Assembly: GCF_019654975.1 (NCBI RefSeq)
Contig: NZ_BPEW01000033.1
Location: forward strand, 1 to 50,375
Length of the DNA: 50,375 bases
DNA from: Shewanella sp. c952
GTDB taxonomy: Bacteria > Pseudomonadota > Gammaproteobacteria > Enterobacterales > Shewanellaceae
Reading direction: 5' to 3'
Shown: in pieces, positions 26,823-35,925 of the stretch
Position numbering within the stretch: the first letter of the stretch is position 1
Layout of the letters: each line of letters begins with the position of its first letter
The notes under the pieces: generated by a model
What the model was told of the DNA's origin: nothing
The model's database searches: none
The model's input: only the letters and a program-made list of their open reading frames with translations
Position numbers and translations under genes: made by a program

Positions 26823-27285
26823 TTCTGCAGCATGTGTTGATCTCGATCTGCAAATTGCAGTTGAGGGATTTGAACTTCCATCGACACAAGAGATGGAACT
26901 TTGGGTAAAAACAGCACTCAGAGATAGCATGGAGCAAGCAGAGTTAACGATACGTATTGTTGATGTAGCTGAAAGTGAGATGCTCAATAGTACCTATCGC
27001 GGAAAAGACAAACCGACTAATGTTTTGTCTTTTCCGTTTGAAGCACCACCAGGCATAGAGCTACCACTGCTAGGCGACTTAGTCGTTTGTGCTGCGGTAG
27101 TAAAGCAAGAAGCAATTGATCAGAATAAACCCCTTAACGCACATTGGGCACACATGGTTGTACATGGTTGTCTCCATCTGCTAGGGTATGATCATATTGA
27201 AGATATTGAGGCAGAAGAGATGGAGTCAATAGAGACCCAACTAATTGAAAGCCTTGGTTATAACAATCCTTATCAGGAGCAATAA
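26815..27285 (+). CDS. ybeY: Endoribonuclease YbeY
   Basis: 156 residues. The zinc motif HGCLHLLGYDH supplies H117, H121 and H127, and the conserved RGKDKPTNVLSFPFE segment is present. YbeY processes the 16S rRNA 3' end and takes part in ribosome quality control. Overlaps ybeZ by eight bases and precedes corC by 27. Confidence 0.97.
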   Translation: MTNSAACVDLDLQIAVEGFELPSTQEMELWVKTALRDSMEQAELTIRIVDVAESEMLNSTYRGKDKPTNVLSFPFEAPPGIELPLLGDLVVCAAVVKQEAIDQNKPLNAHWAHMVVHGCLHLLGYDHIEDIEAEEMESIETQLIESLGYNNPYQEQ

Positions 27286-27312
27286 TTGACTCAAATGAGT
27301 CGATAAAAAACT

Positions 27313-28188
27313 ATGAGTGACGATATCCCCCCGAGTACCAGCGCCCAAAAGAAGGGCTGGTTGGACAAAGTAAGTCAGTTATTCCAGGGCGAACCCCAAA
27401 ATCGCGAAGACTTAGTTGATGTGATCCACGATGCAGAGCAACGTGAAGTCATTAGCGAAGATACGCGTGAAATGATAAAAGGTGTTTTAGAGGTCTCCGA
27501 TCTTCGAGTGCGGGATATTATGATCCCACGTGCGCAAATCGTTGCACTTCAAATAGACAATACGGTAGAAGAGCTGCTCTCTACTGTTATCGGCTCAGCA
27601 CACTCCCGCTTTCCAGTAGTCAATGAAGATAAAGATCATATCGAGGGTATATTACTCGCCAAAGATCTGCTTCAGTATGGCTTTAAGAACAGTGAAAAAC
27701 CATTTGAGCTTGGCCAAGTTATCCGCCCAGCAGTGGTTGTCCCTGAAAGTAAACGAGTCGATGTATTACTAAAAGAGTTCCGCTCTCAGCGTTATCACAT
27801 GGCGATTGTTGTCGATGAGTACGGTGGTGTATCAGGTTTAGTAACCATTGAAGATATCCTCGAAGAAATTGTCGGTGATATTGAAGATGAGTTTGATCAT
27901 GACTCTGCAGAAGAGACGGAAATCAAACAAGTTGCAAAGCAGGTCTTTATGGTTAAGGCACTCACTCCTATTGATGACTTTAACGAAGCCTTCGCCACAA
28001 AATTTAGTGATGAAGAGTTTGATACTGTTGGTGGTTTAGTTTCTCATGCGTTTGGCCATTTGCCAGAGCGTGATGAAAAAGTGACGATCGAAGGTATAGA
28101 GTTCAAAGTTGTTAATGCAGATACCCGTAGACTGATTCAACTACGTGTAAAATTTCCCGATAAAACTGTAAGCGAGAGTATTGCCTAG
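27313..28188 (+). CDS. corC: CorC/HlyC-family CBS-domain protein (YbeX)
   Basis: 291 residues: two CBS domains (about residues 70-185; VRDIMIPRAQIVAL, HMAIVVDEYGGVSGLVTIED) and a C-terminal CorC_HlyC transporter-associated domain (VGGLVSHAFGHLPERDEKV). Soluble, without membrane segments. The family is linked to magnesium/cobalt homeostasis and, in E. coli, to ribosome metabolism together with YbeY. The 34-base gap to lnt points to one transcript. Confidence 0.95.
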   Translation: MSDDIPPSTSAQKKGWLDKVSQLFQGEPQNREDLVDVIHDAEQREVISEDTREMIKGVLEVSDLRVRDIMIPRAQIVALQIDNTVEELLSTVIGSAHSRFPVVNEDKDHIEGILLAKDLLQYGFKNSEKPFELGQVIRPAVVVPESKRVDVLLKEFRSQRYHMAIVVDEYGGVSGLVTIEDILEEIVGDIEDEFDHDSAEETEIKQVAKQVFMVKALTPIDDFNEAFATKFSDEEFDTVGGLVSHAFGHLPERDEKVTIEGIEFKVVNADTRRLIQLRVKFPDKTVSESIA

Positions 28189-28222
28189 CAATAATCCGTC
28201 TGCAGCCCCATGATGAGGCAGT

Positions 28223-29758
28223 ATGCTGAATAAAATTCGGGCAGCCGCCCATCATACCTATCTTAGATTGGTACTAGCTTTTGTGGCTGGTGCCATGACC
28301 GCCCTTGCTTTTGCCCCCTACTCTTACTGGCCGTTATATTTAATAGCCATGGCATTTGCGCTGCATCAAAGTGCAGGCTTATCGGCAAAACAGGGCATGC
28401 AATATTGGTTAAGCTTTGGCTTCGGCTGTTTTGCCATAGGCATTAGCTGGGTGCATGTCAGTATGGATACCTTTGGCGGCATGCCGCTTATAGCATCAAT
28501 CGCTTTGATGGCTGTATTGGCGCTTTATTTGGCGATATATCCTGCCATTACTGGCTATCTGCTACAAAAGTTATCCCCTGCAACCAGCCTCAGTCGAAAC
28601 TTAATGCTGTTCCCCGCGCTATGGACACTCACCGAGTGGGCTAGAGGCTGGGTGCTCACAGGCTTTCCTTGGCTATGGGCAGGTTACAGCCAAACCCAAG
28701 GCCCGTTAAAGCCTATTGCCTCAATGACAGGAACATTGAGCCTAAGTTTTATAGTGGCTCTGTTAGCGGGAGCGCTGGCGCTTGCTGCAGCTAAACGCTG
28801 GCGGAGTTTGCTGGTTGTGGTACCGATTCTTGCTGTGCTGACTTTTATTGCGCCATTGACCTCAAATGTTGAAGCTAAAGGTGAGAACCTCAGCGTAGCG
28901 TTAGTGCAAGGCAACATTCCCCAAAGTATGAAGTGGGAGCCTGATGCGCTATGGCCAACCATGCTTAAATATATGGATCTCTCGAGACCGGAATTTTCTG
29001 CCGATCTTATTGTTTGGCCAGAGGCTGCAATCCCTGCTCCTGAGCATATGGTTAAGGATTTTCTTTATAATGCTAACCAAGCCGCCAACCTAAATAATAG
29101 TGCCATTATTACCGGCATCATTAGTCAGCGTGGCAATCACTATTATAACTCTCTTATTGTTCTCGGTAATTATGGAGCTAAGCAGCAAGAGCAAGCCGAT
29201 TATTACGGCGAAGAGCATAACGAGTTTAAAAAGCACCACCTACTACCTATTGGCGAATTTGTGCCATTTGAAACTTTACTCAGACCCATTGCCCCCTTCT
29301 TTAATTTGCCTATGTCTTCGTTTAATAGTGGCGATTTCAAACAAGACAACTTAAATGCTGTAGGTCACCAGATATCACCCGCTATTTGCTATGAAATTGC
29401 CTTTCCAGAGCAGTTAAGAGCCAATATGAATGACAGCACTGATCTGCTGTTAACAGTGTCAAACGATGCATGGTTTGGCACTTCAAATGGGCCACTGCAA
29501 CACATGGAAATTGCGCAGATGCGCTCAGTAGAACTCGGTAGACCACTTGTGCGCGCCACCAATAATGGTGTTACAGCAGTAGTCGATGAAAACGGTAATA
29601 TCACCCACCAGCTACCACAGTTTGAAGCCGGTGTGCTTACTGCCGATATCCCCCTAGTAAAAGGGCATACCTTGTTTACTTATATAGGCCAGTGGCCAAT
29701 ACTCATATTGAGTTTTTTACTCGCATTCATTAGTTTGTTAAGGAAGTTTAAGCAGTGA
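28223..29758 (+). CDS. lnt: Apolipoprotein N-acyltransferase
   Basis: 511 residues, E. coli length. An N-terminal membrane region of six or more helices precedes a periplasmic nitrilase-like domain. The catalytic triad is recognisable: Glu in VWPEAAIPAPE, Lys in NEFKKHHLLPIGEF and Cys in SPAICYEIAFPE. A last C-terminal helix follows. It adds the third acyl chain to lipoproteins after Lgt and LspA, before Lol sorting. ATG at 28223 has GAGG four bases upstream. Its TGA stop overlaps the GTG of the broken pilin gene. Confidence 0.97.
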   Translation: MLNKIRAAAHHTYLRLVLAFVAGAMTALAFAPYSYWPLYLIAMAFALHQSAGLSAKQGMQYWLSFGFGCFAIGISWVHVSMDTFGGMPLIASIALMAVLALYLAIYPAITGYLLQKLSPATSLSRNLMLFPALWTLTEWARGWVLTGFPWLWAGYSQTQGPLKPIASMTGTLSLSFIVALLAGALALAAAKRWRSLLVVVPILAVLTFIAPLTSNVEAKGENLSVALVQGNIPQSMKWEPDALWPTMLKYMDLSRPEFSADLIVWPEAAIPAPEHMVKDFLYNANQAANLNNSAIITGIISQRGNHYYNSLIVLGNYGAKQQEQADYYGEEHNEFKKHHLLPIGEFVPFETLLRPIAPFFNLPMSSFNSGDFKQDNLNAVGHQISPAICYEIAFPEQLRANMNDSTDLLLTVSNDAWFGTSNGPLQHMEIAQMRSVELGRPLVRATNNGVTAVVDENGNITHQLPQFEAGVLTADIPLVKGHTLFTYIGQWPILILSFLLAFISLLRKFKQ

Positions 29759-30246
29759 ACTCAATTATCTCGAAAAATTGATTTACGTTAATTGAATTAG
29801 TTGTTGTCGTTATTATTCTCGGCATTTTAGCCGTGATTGCAGCGCCAAAATTTATAGGTTTATCCGCTGAAGCCAAAACAGAGGCCGTTAATCAGATAGA
29901 GGCCAGTGTAAAAACGGCCAATCAGTTAGTCTATGCTAAGTCGCAAATGCCAGGTCTTGGAGTAAGGCCACACAGCAGCCGAGATGATATTATTGATGTA
30001 GACATTGATGGTGATGGCAGCTTTGAGACTCGATTATTATCAGGCTATTTAGATAATACCGATATTGAGAACTGGATTGAACTTGATGATGTGTTTGTTA
30101 TCGAAGAGCAAAGTGTAAATTTTACCTACATCGGCTATGACGACAACCAAGATGGTAAAGTTAGAGACGATTTATGCTATTTTAGATACCAGCAAGCAAC
30201 AGCGGGCAGCGCCCCCAATTACCTAACAGAAAATAGTGGCTGCTAA
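29755..30246 (+). pseudogene. Type IV pilin-like (MSHA-type) gene with a nonsense codon at the prepilin cleavage glycine
   Basis: Read from GTG 29755 (overlapping the lnt stop as GTGA), the frame is MNSIISKN-stop-FTLIELVVVVIILGILAV and continues open to 30246. The stop is TGA at 29779-29781, exactly where class III/MSHA-type prepilins have the invariant Gly before the mature Phe (KNG^FTLIE). A GGA to TGA change explains it. The rest is intact: the hydrophobic N-helix, an acidic DVDIDGDGSFETRLLSGYLD region and a C-terminal disulfide loop (C in DDLCYF and the final SGC). Without readthrough no pilin can be made. The undamaged remainder implies a recent event, a sequencing error or readthrough. 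It is a single pilin gene away from any pilus cluster. Confidence 0.88.
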
Positions 30247-30421
30247 CCTATCAAATAGTGAGCATTCTCTCACTCGAGTCTCCTCAAAATATACCTCTAC
30301 TTTTTACTAGTTAAACAGTATTCTTTGTAATAAGAATGCAGCTTTTTGAAACTAAATTTTTAATACTCCCCTGATTTCAATACGAAAGTCACATTTATAA
30401 TACTTGTTTGCGACAATTCAC

Positions 30422-30449
30422 TAAAGATTCCTTAATATCTAGCCGATAG
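30422..30449 (+). promoter_or_regulatory. Sigma-28 (FliA)-type promoter of the chemoreceptor gene
   Basis: TAAAGATT followed after 12 bases by GCCGATAG, against the FliA consensus TAAAGTTT-N11-GCCGATAA. The -10 matches seven of eight and the -35 seven of eight, with spacing one base long. It lies 116 bases before the start codon. Flagellar-class control suits a chemoreceptor. I see nothing in 30247-30421. Confidence 0.7.
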
Positions 30450-30480
30450 TAATGACTGAAACAAGTATTAATAATTTGTA

Positions 30481-30546
30481 GTCGATCACAAGGAGATGTG
30501 TCGACTGTGTCGTTTTCGGTGCTGACCATAAAAGGCGTTAGTACCG
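30481..30546 (+). promoter_or_regulatory. Structured 5' leader of the chemoreceptor gene
   Basis: Two hairpins lie between the sigma-28-like promoter and the start codon. The first pairs gtcga(t)caca with tgtgtcgac and shows AGGAG in its loop (30481-30505). The second is a ten-pair stem cggtgctgac/gttagtaccg with two G-U pairs (30517-30546). It does not match the GEMM c-di-GMP riboswitch pattern that I know. A function is unproven. Confidence 0.45.
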
Positions 30547-30564
30547 TTAGTTTTGGGGATTAGC

Positions 30565-32430
30565 ATGAAGTTTTTACATAAAATAGTTATCAGCGCGAGT
30601 TTGATTTTAATATTCTCCTTGGGAGGCTTATCGAGCTACCAATATTTTCAAGTTAAACAGCAGATAAATGATCAAGTCACACAAAGTGTAAATGAAATTA
30701 CTGATTCAATGACAAATAATATTGAATCTGTTATGGCTGAAAAGTCAGATCTGATTCGTTTCGCTACCGCATTATTTGAAGCCGATCTCTCAGATGAAAA
30801 CTTTCAACAGGTATTAGGCCAAGCTGTTATCAAGAAACACTTTATTCTAGCGGGTATGGGACTAGAATCAGGGCGCTTCATCGGCAATGAACTAAGTTGG
30901 CAGCCGCAAAATTATGACCCTCGTAAGAGAACGTGGTACCAAGAGGCTAAAAAGCATGGCAAGCAGTTATTCACTGCGCCATATGCCGATGCAAGCACTG
31001 GAGAGATCTTGGTCTCAGTTGCTGCGCCTCTGTTTAATAATGGCGAGTTTAAAGGGGCTATGTTTGCAGATATAAGTCTAAAAGCGCTCGCAGACATTAG
31101 TAACAAAGCCAACTTATTCGGCGCTGGCGAAGCCTTTATTGTGGGTAATGATGGTAATTTTATTGCTTACCCTGATGCTAGTATGAATGGCCAACCAATG
31201 AGCAAAGTATTTGGACAGCAACTGGATATAAATCGGAAAACTACCCATATAACAATAAATGGTAACGAGCATAGTGTTATTTTCACCCCTTTATCTGGCT
31301 TAGATTGGAGCTTAGGAGTGGTACTTGATGAAAGCGTTATTTACGCTGCAGCAGACAAGTTACGCGGTGATGCAATTTTCTATTCATTATTAGCGTTAGT
31401 TTTAGCTACATTGTTGATGGCAGGGTTGATTAAACGTTTAATGAAACCATTAGCAATACTTAATCAAGCAATGGAAGATGTTGCTTCTGGTGAAGGTGAT
31501 TTAACCAGAAGGTTAAGTACTGATTCTGATTTGGAGTTTGCCAGTTTAGCTAACAGCTTTAATCGCTTTGTAATAAAGCTTCAAGGTCTCATCCAGCAAG
31601 TCAAAGTTATCGGCGGTGACGTTGCACTAGGTACAGAAATGACAGCAGAGGGAGCACAAGCCGCATCGAGAGCTATGGAGCGACAAACTCAAGAGGTTGA
31701 GCAGCTCGCAACCGCTATGCATGAAATGTCAGTAACCGCCTCAGAAGTAGCGTCCAACGCTCAAACAGCGGCATTTGCGGTTCAACAAGCTGATACAGCC
31801 GTCAGTAACGGGGCAATGGCAGTGGATCAAACAACAAACTCAATAGACCATCTGTCTGAACAAATAGCACAAGCAAGTAACGTGGTGAAAGAACTAGAGG
31901 CTGATACAGTTAGCATTGAATCCATTCTTAGTGTTATTAATGAAATTGCCGGACAAACGAACTTATTAGCACTAAACGCTGCAATTGAAGCCGCTAGAGC
32001 GGGTGAATCAGGTAGAGGCTTTGCTGTTGTTGCTGACGAAGTCAGAAGTTTGGCAGCTCGTACTCAAGAATCGACATCAGAGATTAAAGATAAAATTGAG
32101 AAGCTACAGGCGGGAGTTGCAGCTGTAGTTAATGTCATGGATGAGAGCCGTGGCACGACCAAAGACACCGTAGAAAAAGCTTCGACGGCAAATGATACGC
32201 TCAAAGACATTCGCCAAAGTATTCAAGAGATCACTGATATGAATCTTCAGATAGCAAGCGCTGCGGAGGAACAGAGTCAAGTTGCTGAAGAGATGAATAA
32301 AAATACAGCCAACATTAAAGATCTTACAGTAGAAGTTGCTGAAAATGCCAGCCAAGCTGATTTGGCAATGGTGACTCAAATGAAACAAGTAAAAGAGCAA
32401 GAAGCACTACTTAATCAGTTTATTGTTTAG
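30565..32430 (+). CDS. Methyl-accepting chemotaxis protein with amino-acid-type dCache sensor
   Basis: 621 residues from the ATG at 30565 (GGGGA six bases upstream). Membrane helix 7-27, a periplasmic dCache_1 domain to about residue 270, a second membrane helix, a HAMP domain and a signalling hairpin with the conserved tip EIAGQTNLLALNAAIEAARA. The sensor has Y117, R122, W124, Y125 (YDPRKRTWY), D169 (MFADIS) and D196 (VGNDGN). The spacing matches the amino-acid-binding motif known from PctA-like receptors, so it probably senses the ligand alpha-amino and carboxyl groups. No C-terminal CheR pentapeptide is evident. Single-gene unit with its own promoter and terminator. Confidence 0.95.
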   Translation: MKFLHKIVISASLILIFSLGGLSSYQYFQVKQQINDQVTQSVNEITDSMTNNIESVMAEKSDLIRFATALFEADLSDENFQQVLGQAVIKKHFILAGMGLESGRFIGNELSWQPQNYDPRKRTWYQEAKKHGKQLFTAPYADASTGEILVSVAAPLFNNGEFKGAMFADISLKALADISNKANLFGAGEAFIVGNDGNFIAYPDASMNGQPMSKVFGQQLDINRKTTHITINGNEHSVIFTPLSGLDWSLGVVLDESVIYAAADKLRGDAIFYSLLALVLATLLMAGLIKRLMKPLAILNQAMEDVASGEGDLTRRLSTDSDLEFASLANSFNRFVIKLQGLIQQVKVIGGDVALGTEMTAEGAQAASRAMERQTQEVEQLATAMHEMSVTASEVASNAQTAAFAVQQADTAVSNGAMAVDQTTNSIDHLSEQIAQASNVVKELEADTVSIESILSVINEIAGQTNLLALNAAIEAARAGESGRGFAVVADEVRSLAARTQESTSEIKDKIEKLQAGVAAVVNVMDESRGTTKDTVEKASTANDTLKDIRQSIQEITDMNLQIASAAEEQSQVAEEMNKNTANIKDLTVEVAENASQADLAMVTQMKQVKEQEALLNQFIV

Positions 32431-32470
32431 CATTCTTGCTCATGAGAGCCATTAGTTACTTTTAAACATA

Positions 32471-32498
32471 AATACCCGCATGTTGCGGGTATTTTTAT
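32471..32498 (+). terminator. Terminator after the chemoreceptor gene
   Basis: Ten-base arms aatacccgca and tgcgggtatt around tgt, continuing into TTTTTAT. Confidence 0.9.
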
Positions 32499-32655
32499 AA
32501 CAATAACCAAAACCTTTATTGAAGATCTTATTCAAGTAAAAGGGCTATAATGCTCCCGTAAAAAACTAAAAGCATTCCTATCTGATACCAGCCTAACTAA
32601 GTTCATTACAAACACGCTAGCAACTAGCTAATCGACTAGAGAGTAATTAATGCCA

Positions 32656-33156
32656 CTACGGCGCTAATGCTTCGCGAGTAAACTCACCGTTGTCGCACTC
32701 GGTGCAATCAGAAATAACGCCCGGAAACTCTATTTTTGCCTCATGGCCACAAGCGGTACAAACCATGGTTCCCTGACCGACGATTTCGCCCGTTTCATAA
32801 TAACCATGATGCTTAAAGTCCTGCGCAACTTCATGCCATTCCACCTGACTTCTATCGGTAATTTCGCTAAGCCAATGCCATAAAGTGTTCTCTACAGTAA
32901 TCATTGTCGGGCTATGACTCAGATCTTTGGCATTTTTCTCCTGTAAAAAACTGGCGATATCACGTTTTAAAAATTGTTCAACTAAAGCTAGCTCTTCTGC
33001 TTTTGCTTGTTCTTTAATTGCCAAGTATTCTTTACTGCTCTGAGTTTGCTGATACAAACTCTTTACGGTCAATGAGTTATCATCACCATATTGAGCTTTT
33101 ATCTGTTGAATAAGCGCCTCATAAAGCGAAAGTAACTCAGTACTTTTATCACTCAT
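32656..33156 (-). CDS. ybeL: YbeL-like zinc-ribbon protein
   Basis: 166 residues: a helical N-terminal half, LWHWLSEITDRSQVEWHEV and HHGYYETGEIVGQG as in E. coli YbeL, then a C-terminal zinc ribbon (CTACG and CTECD). Function is unknown in the family. It is divergent from leuS with a gap of 120 bases, a placement retained from E. coli. Confidence 0.92.
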   Translation of the reverse strand: MSDKSTELLSLYEALIQQIKAQYGDDNSLTVKSLYQQTQSSKEYLAIKEQAKAEELALVEQFLKRDIASFLQEKNAKDLSHSPTMITVENTLWHWLSEITDRSQVEWHEVAQDFKHHGYYETGEIVGQGTMVCTACGHEAKIEFPGVISDCTECDNGEFTREALAP

Positions 33157-33276
33157 AGTAAATACTCCTTCTACGAACCTTTTTAATGACTCACTTCTAG
33201 TTTATTCTATGTCGATATAACTCGCGTAGAAATAGCGCGAGATCAAACAATAGGCGGCATGGCCGGAAATAGATTG

Positions 33277-35856
33277 ATGCAAGAGCAATATACTCCTTCT
33301 GAAATTGAAGAAAAAGTGCAACAGCACTGGAAAGACGAAAAGACATTTGAAGTTACCGAAGACGCAAACAAAGAAAAGTTCTACTGCCTTTCTATGTTTC
33401 CCTACCCTTCAGGTCGACTACACATGGGCCATGTACGTAACTACACCATAGGTGATGTAGTCGCACGTTACCAGCGCCTGCAAGGCAAAAATGTTCTACA
33501 ACCTATTGGTTGGGACTCATTTGGTCTGCCAGCTGAAAACGCAGCGATTAAGAACAATACCGCACCTGCGCCGTGGACCTATGAGAACATAGACTACATG
33601 AAGAACCAGCTTAAAATGCTTGGTTTTGGTTATGACTGGTCACGTGAAATAGCCACCTGTACGCCAGAGTACTACCGTTGGGAACAATGGTTCTTCACTA
33701 AGCTTTATGAAAAAGGCTTAGTTTATAAGAAGACCGCCAACGTCAACTGGTGTCCAAATGACGAAACTGTGCTGGCGAATGAGCAAGTTATCGACGGCTG
33801 TTGCTGGCGCTGTGATACTACGGTTGAACAAAAAGAGATCCCTCAGTGGTTTATCAAGATTACTGAGTATGCCGACGAGCTTCTTAAAGATATCGACCAG
33901 CTCGATGAGTGGCCAGAGCAAGTTAAGACCATGCAGCGCAACTGGATTGGTCGTAGTGAAGGCATTGAAATGACCTTCCAGGTTGCCAATAGTGACCAAA
34001 GCTTTGATATCTATACCACACGTCCAGATACCGTTATGGGTGTCACTTACGTGGCTATCGCAGCTGCTCACCCTCTTGCGAAGCAAGCTGCTGTCAATAA
34101 CCCAGCATTAGCTGAGTTTATTGAAGAGTGTAACAACGCTGATACCACTGAAGCTGCTATGGCAGCGATGGAAAAGAAAGGCGTTGCTACAGGTCTTAAT
34201 GCTATCCATCCACTGACAGGTAAAGAAGTTCCTATCTGGGTTGGTAACTTTGTATTAATGAACTACGGTACTGGTGCAGTAATGTCTGTACCTGCACACG
34301 ACCAACGTGATTACGAATTCGCTAAGAAGTACGGCCTCACTATCGAAGGTGTGGTTAAGCCTGTTGATAGCGAGCTAGATATCAGCGAAGAGGCCTACAC
34401 TGAAAAAGGTGTGCTGTTTAACTCAGCCGAATTTGACGGTCTTGATTTCCAAGCGGCTTTTGATGCTATCGATGCCAAGCTTAGTGCTGTAGGCAAAGGT
34501 AAGCGCCAAGTGAACTTCCGTCTACGTGACTGGGGTGTTTCACGTCAACGCTACTGGGGTGCACCTATCCCTATGGTGACTCTGGCTGATGGCACTGTGA
34601 TGCCTACACCAGAAGAGCAGCTGCCAGTTATCCTGCCTGAAGATGTGGTTATGGATGGCATTCAGAGCCCAATCAAAGCCGACAAAGAGTGGGCTAAGAC
34701 CACTATTAACGGCGAAGAAGCGTTCCGTGAAACCGATACATTTGACACCTTTATGGAGTCATCTTGGTATTACGCTCGTTACTGTAGCCCACATGCAGAT
34801 GAGATGCTTGATCCTGCTAAAGCAAACTACTGGCTACCGGTCGATCAATACATTGGTGGTATCGAGCATGCTTGTATGCACCTATTATATTTCCGTTTCT
34901 TCCATAAGTTGTTGCGTGATACAGGACTGGTTAACTCTGACGAGCCCGCTAAGCGACTACTCACTCAAGGTATGGTATTAGCCGATGCTTACTACTATAA
35001 CAATGAGAAAGGCGCACGCGTTTGGGTTGCACCAAGTGATGTGACTGTACTTGAAACTGATGACAAAGGCCGTACCTTAAAAGCTGTTGATAGCGAAGGT
35101 AATGAACTGGTTTATACCGGTATGAGCAAGATGTCTAAGTCTAAGAATAACGGTATCGACCCACAAGAGATGGTTGATAAATACGGTGCAGACACCGTAC
35201 GTCTATTCATGATGTTCGCAGCGCCACCAGAGCTAACGCTTGAGTGGCAAGAATCAAGTGTTGAAGGCGCGCACCGCTTTATTAAGCGTTTGTGGAAAAC
35301 AGCACACGATCATGTTGCAGCAGGCCCAACTGTAGCGCTTGATGTTAAATCACTTAATGCCGCTCAAAAAGAACTGCGTCGTGAACTTCACAAGACTATC
35401 GCAAAAGTGGGTGATGATATTGAACGTCGTCAAATGTTCAATACTGCCATTGCATCAGTAATGGAGTTGATGAACCGCTTACAGAAAGCACCAACTGATT
35501 CAGAGCAAGACAGAGCATTAATGCAAGAAGCATTAAGTGCTGTAACGCGTCTGCTTTACCCTATCATTCCTCACACTAGCTTTAGCTTGTGGAATGAACT
35601 TGGCAATACGGGTGCGATTGAAGACGTGCTATGGCCAGAGGTTGATGAATCGGCACTGGTTGAAGACAGCAAGCTAATCATCGTTCAGGTTAACGGTAAA
35701 CTGCGCGCTAAAATTACTGTTGCAGCTGACGCGAGTAAAGAAGCCGTTGAAGCAGCGGGTATGGCCGAAGAGGGTGTGGTTAAGCACACTGAAGGCAAAA
35801 CCGTTCGTAAAGTTATCTACGTGCCGGGCAAACTGCTCAATATCGTCGCTAACTAA
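33277..35856 (+). CDS. leuS: Leucyl-tRNA synthetase
   Basis: 859 residues from the ATG at 33277 (MQEQYTPSEIEEKV), which fits the family N-terminus; an in-frame ATG at 33259 would add six residues and cannot be excluded. Class I synthetase with HMGH (HIGH) near residue 49, a CP1 editing domain with the TTRPDT motif, and KMSKS in MSKMSKSKNN. The CP1 zinc-type cysteines (NWCPND, CCWRC) are present. It charges tRNA-Leu, including the UAG isoacceptor encoded in this window, and starts the leuS-lptE-holA-nadD run. Confidence 0.98.
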   Translation: MQEQYTPSEIEEKVQQHWKDEKTFEVTEDANKEKFYCLSMFPYPSGRLHMGHVRNYTIGDVVARYQRLQGKNVLQPIGWDSFGLPAENAAIKNNTAPAPWTYENIDYMKNQLKMLGFGYDWSREIATCTPEYYRWEQWFFTKLYEKGLVYKKTANVNWCPNDETVLANEQVIDGCCWRCDTTVEQKEIPQWFIKITEYADELLKDIDQLDEWPEQVKTMQRNWIGRSEGIEMTFQVANSDQSFDIYTTRPDTVMGVTYVAIAAAHPLAKQAAVNNPALAEFIEECNNADTTEAAMAAMEKKGVATGLNAIHPLTGKEVPIWVGNFVLMNYGTGAVMSVPAHDQRDYEFAKKYGLTIEGVVKPVDSELDISEEAYTEKGVLFNSAEFDGLDFQAAFDAIDAKLSAVGKGKRQVNFRLRDWGVSRQRYWGAPIPMVTLADGTVMPTPEEQLPVILPEDVVMDGIQSPIKADKEWAKTTINGEEAFRETDTFDTFMESSWYYARYCSPHADEMLDPAKANYWLPVDQYIGGIEHACMHLLYFRFFHKLLRDTGLVNSDEPAKRLLTQGMVLADAYYYNNEKGARVWVAPSDVTVLETDDKGRTLKAVDSEGNELVYTGMSKMSKSKNNGIDPQEMVDKYGADTVRLFMMFAAPPELTLEWQESSVEGAHRFIKRLWKTAHDHVAAGPTVALDVKSLNAAQKELRRELHKTIAKVGDDIERRQMFNTAIASVMELMNRLQKAPTDSEQDRALMQEALSAVTRLLYPIIPHTSFSLWNELGNTGAIEDVLWPEVDESALVEDSKLIIVQVNGKLRAKITVAADASKEAVEAAGMAEEGVVKHTEGKTVRKVIYVPGKLLNIVAN

Positions 35857-35925
35857 AGCAGTCTAATATAGACCTATGCTCTTTGTTTAACGCAAAGGGC
35901 AAACAAGGAAGACTAAACAAAGCTT

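Noticed and set aside
29779..29781. UGA in the pilin gene as a selenocysteine codon
   Set aside because: No SECIS-like hairpin follows at once, and prepilin processing needs glycine at this position. Selenocysteine would not restore function.
30481..30564. Cyclic di-GMP (GEMM) riboswitch in the chemoreceptor leader
   Set aside because: The characteristic GEMM core and its tetraloop/receptor arrangement are absent. Only two simple stems are visible.
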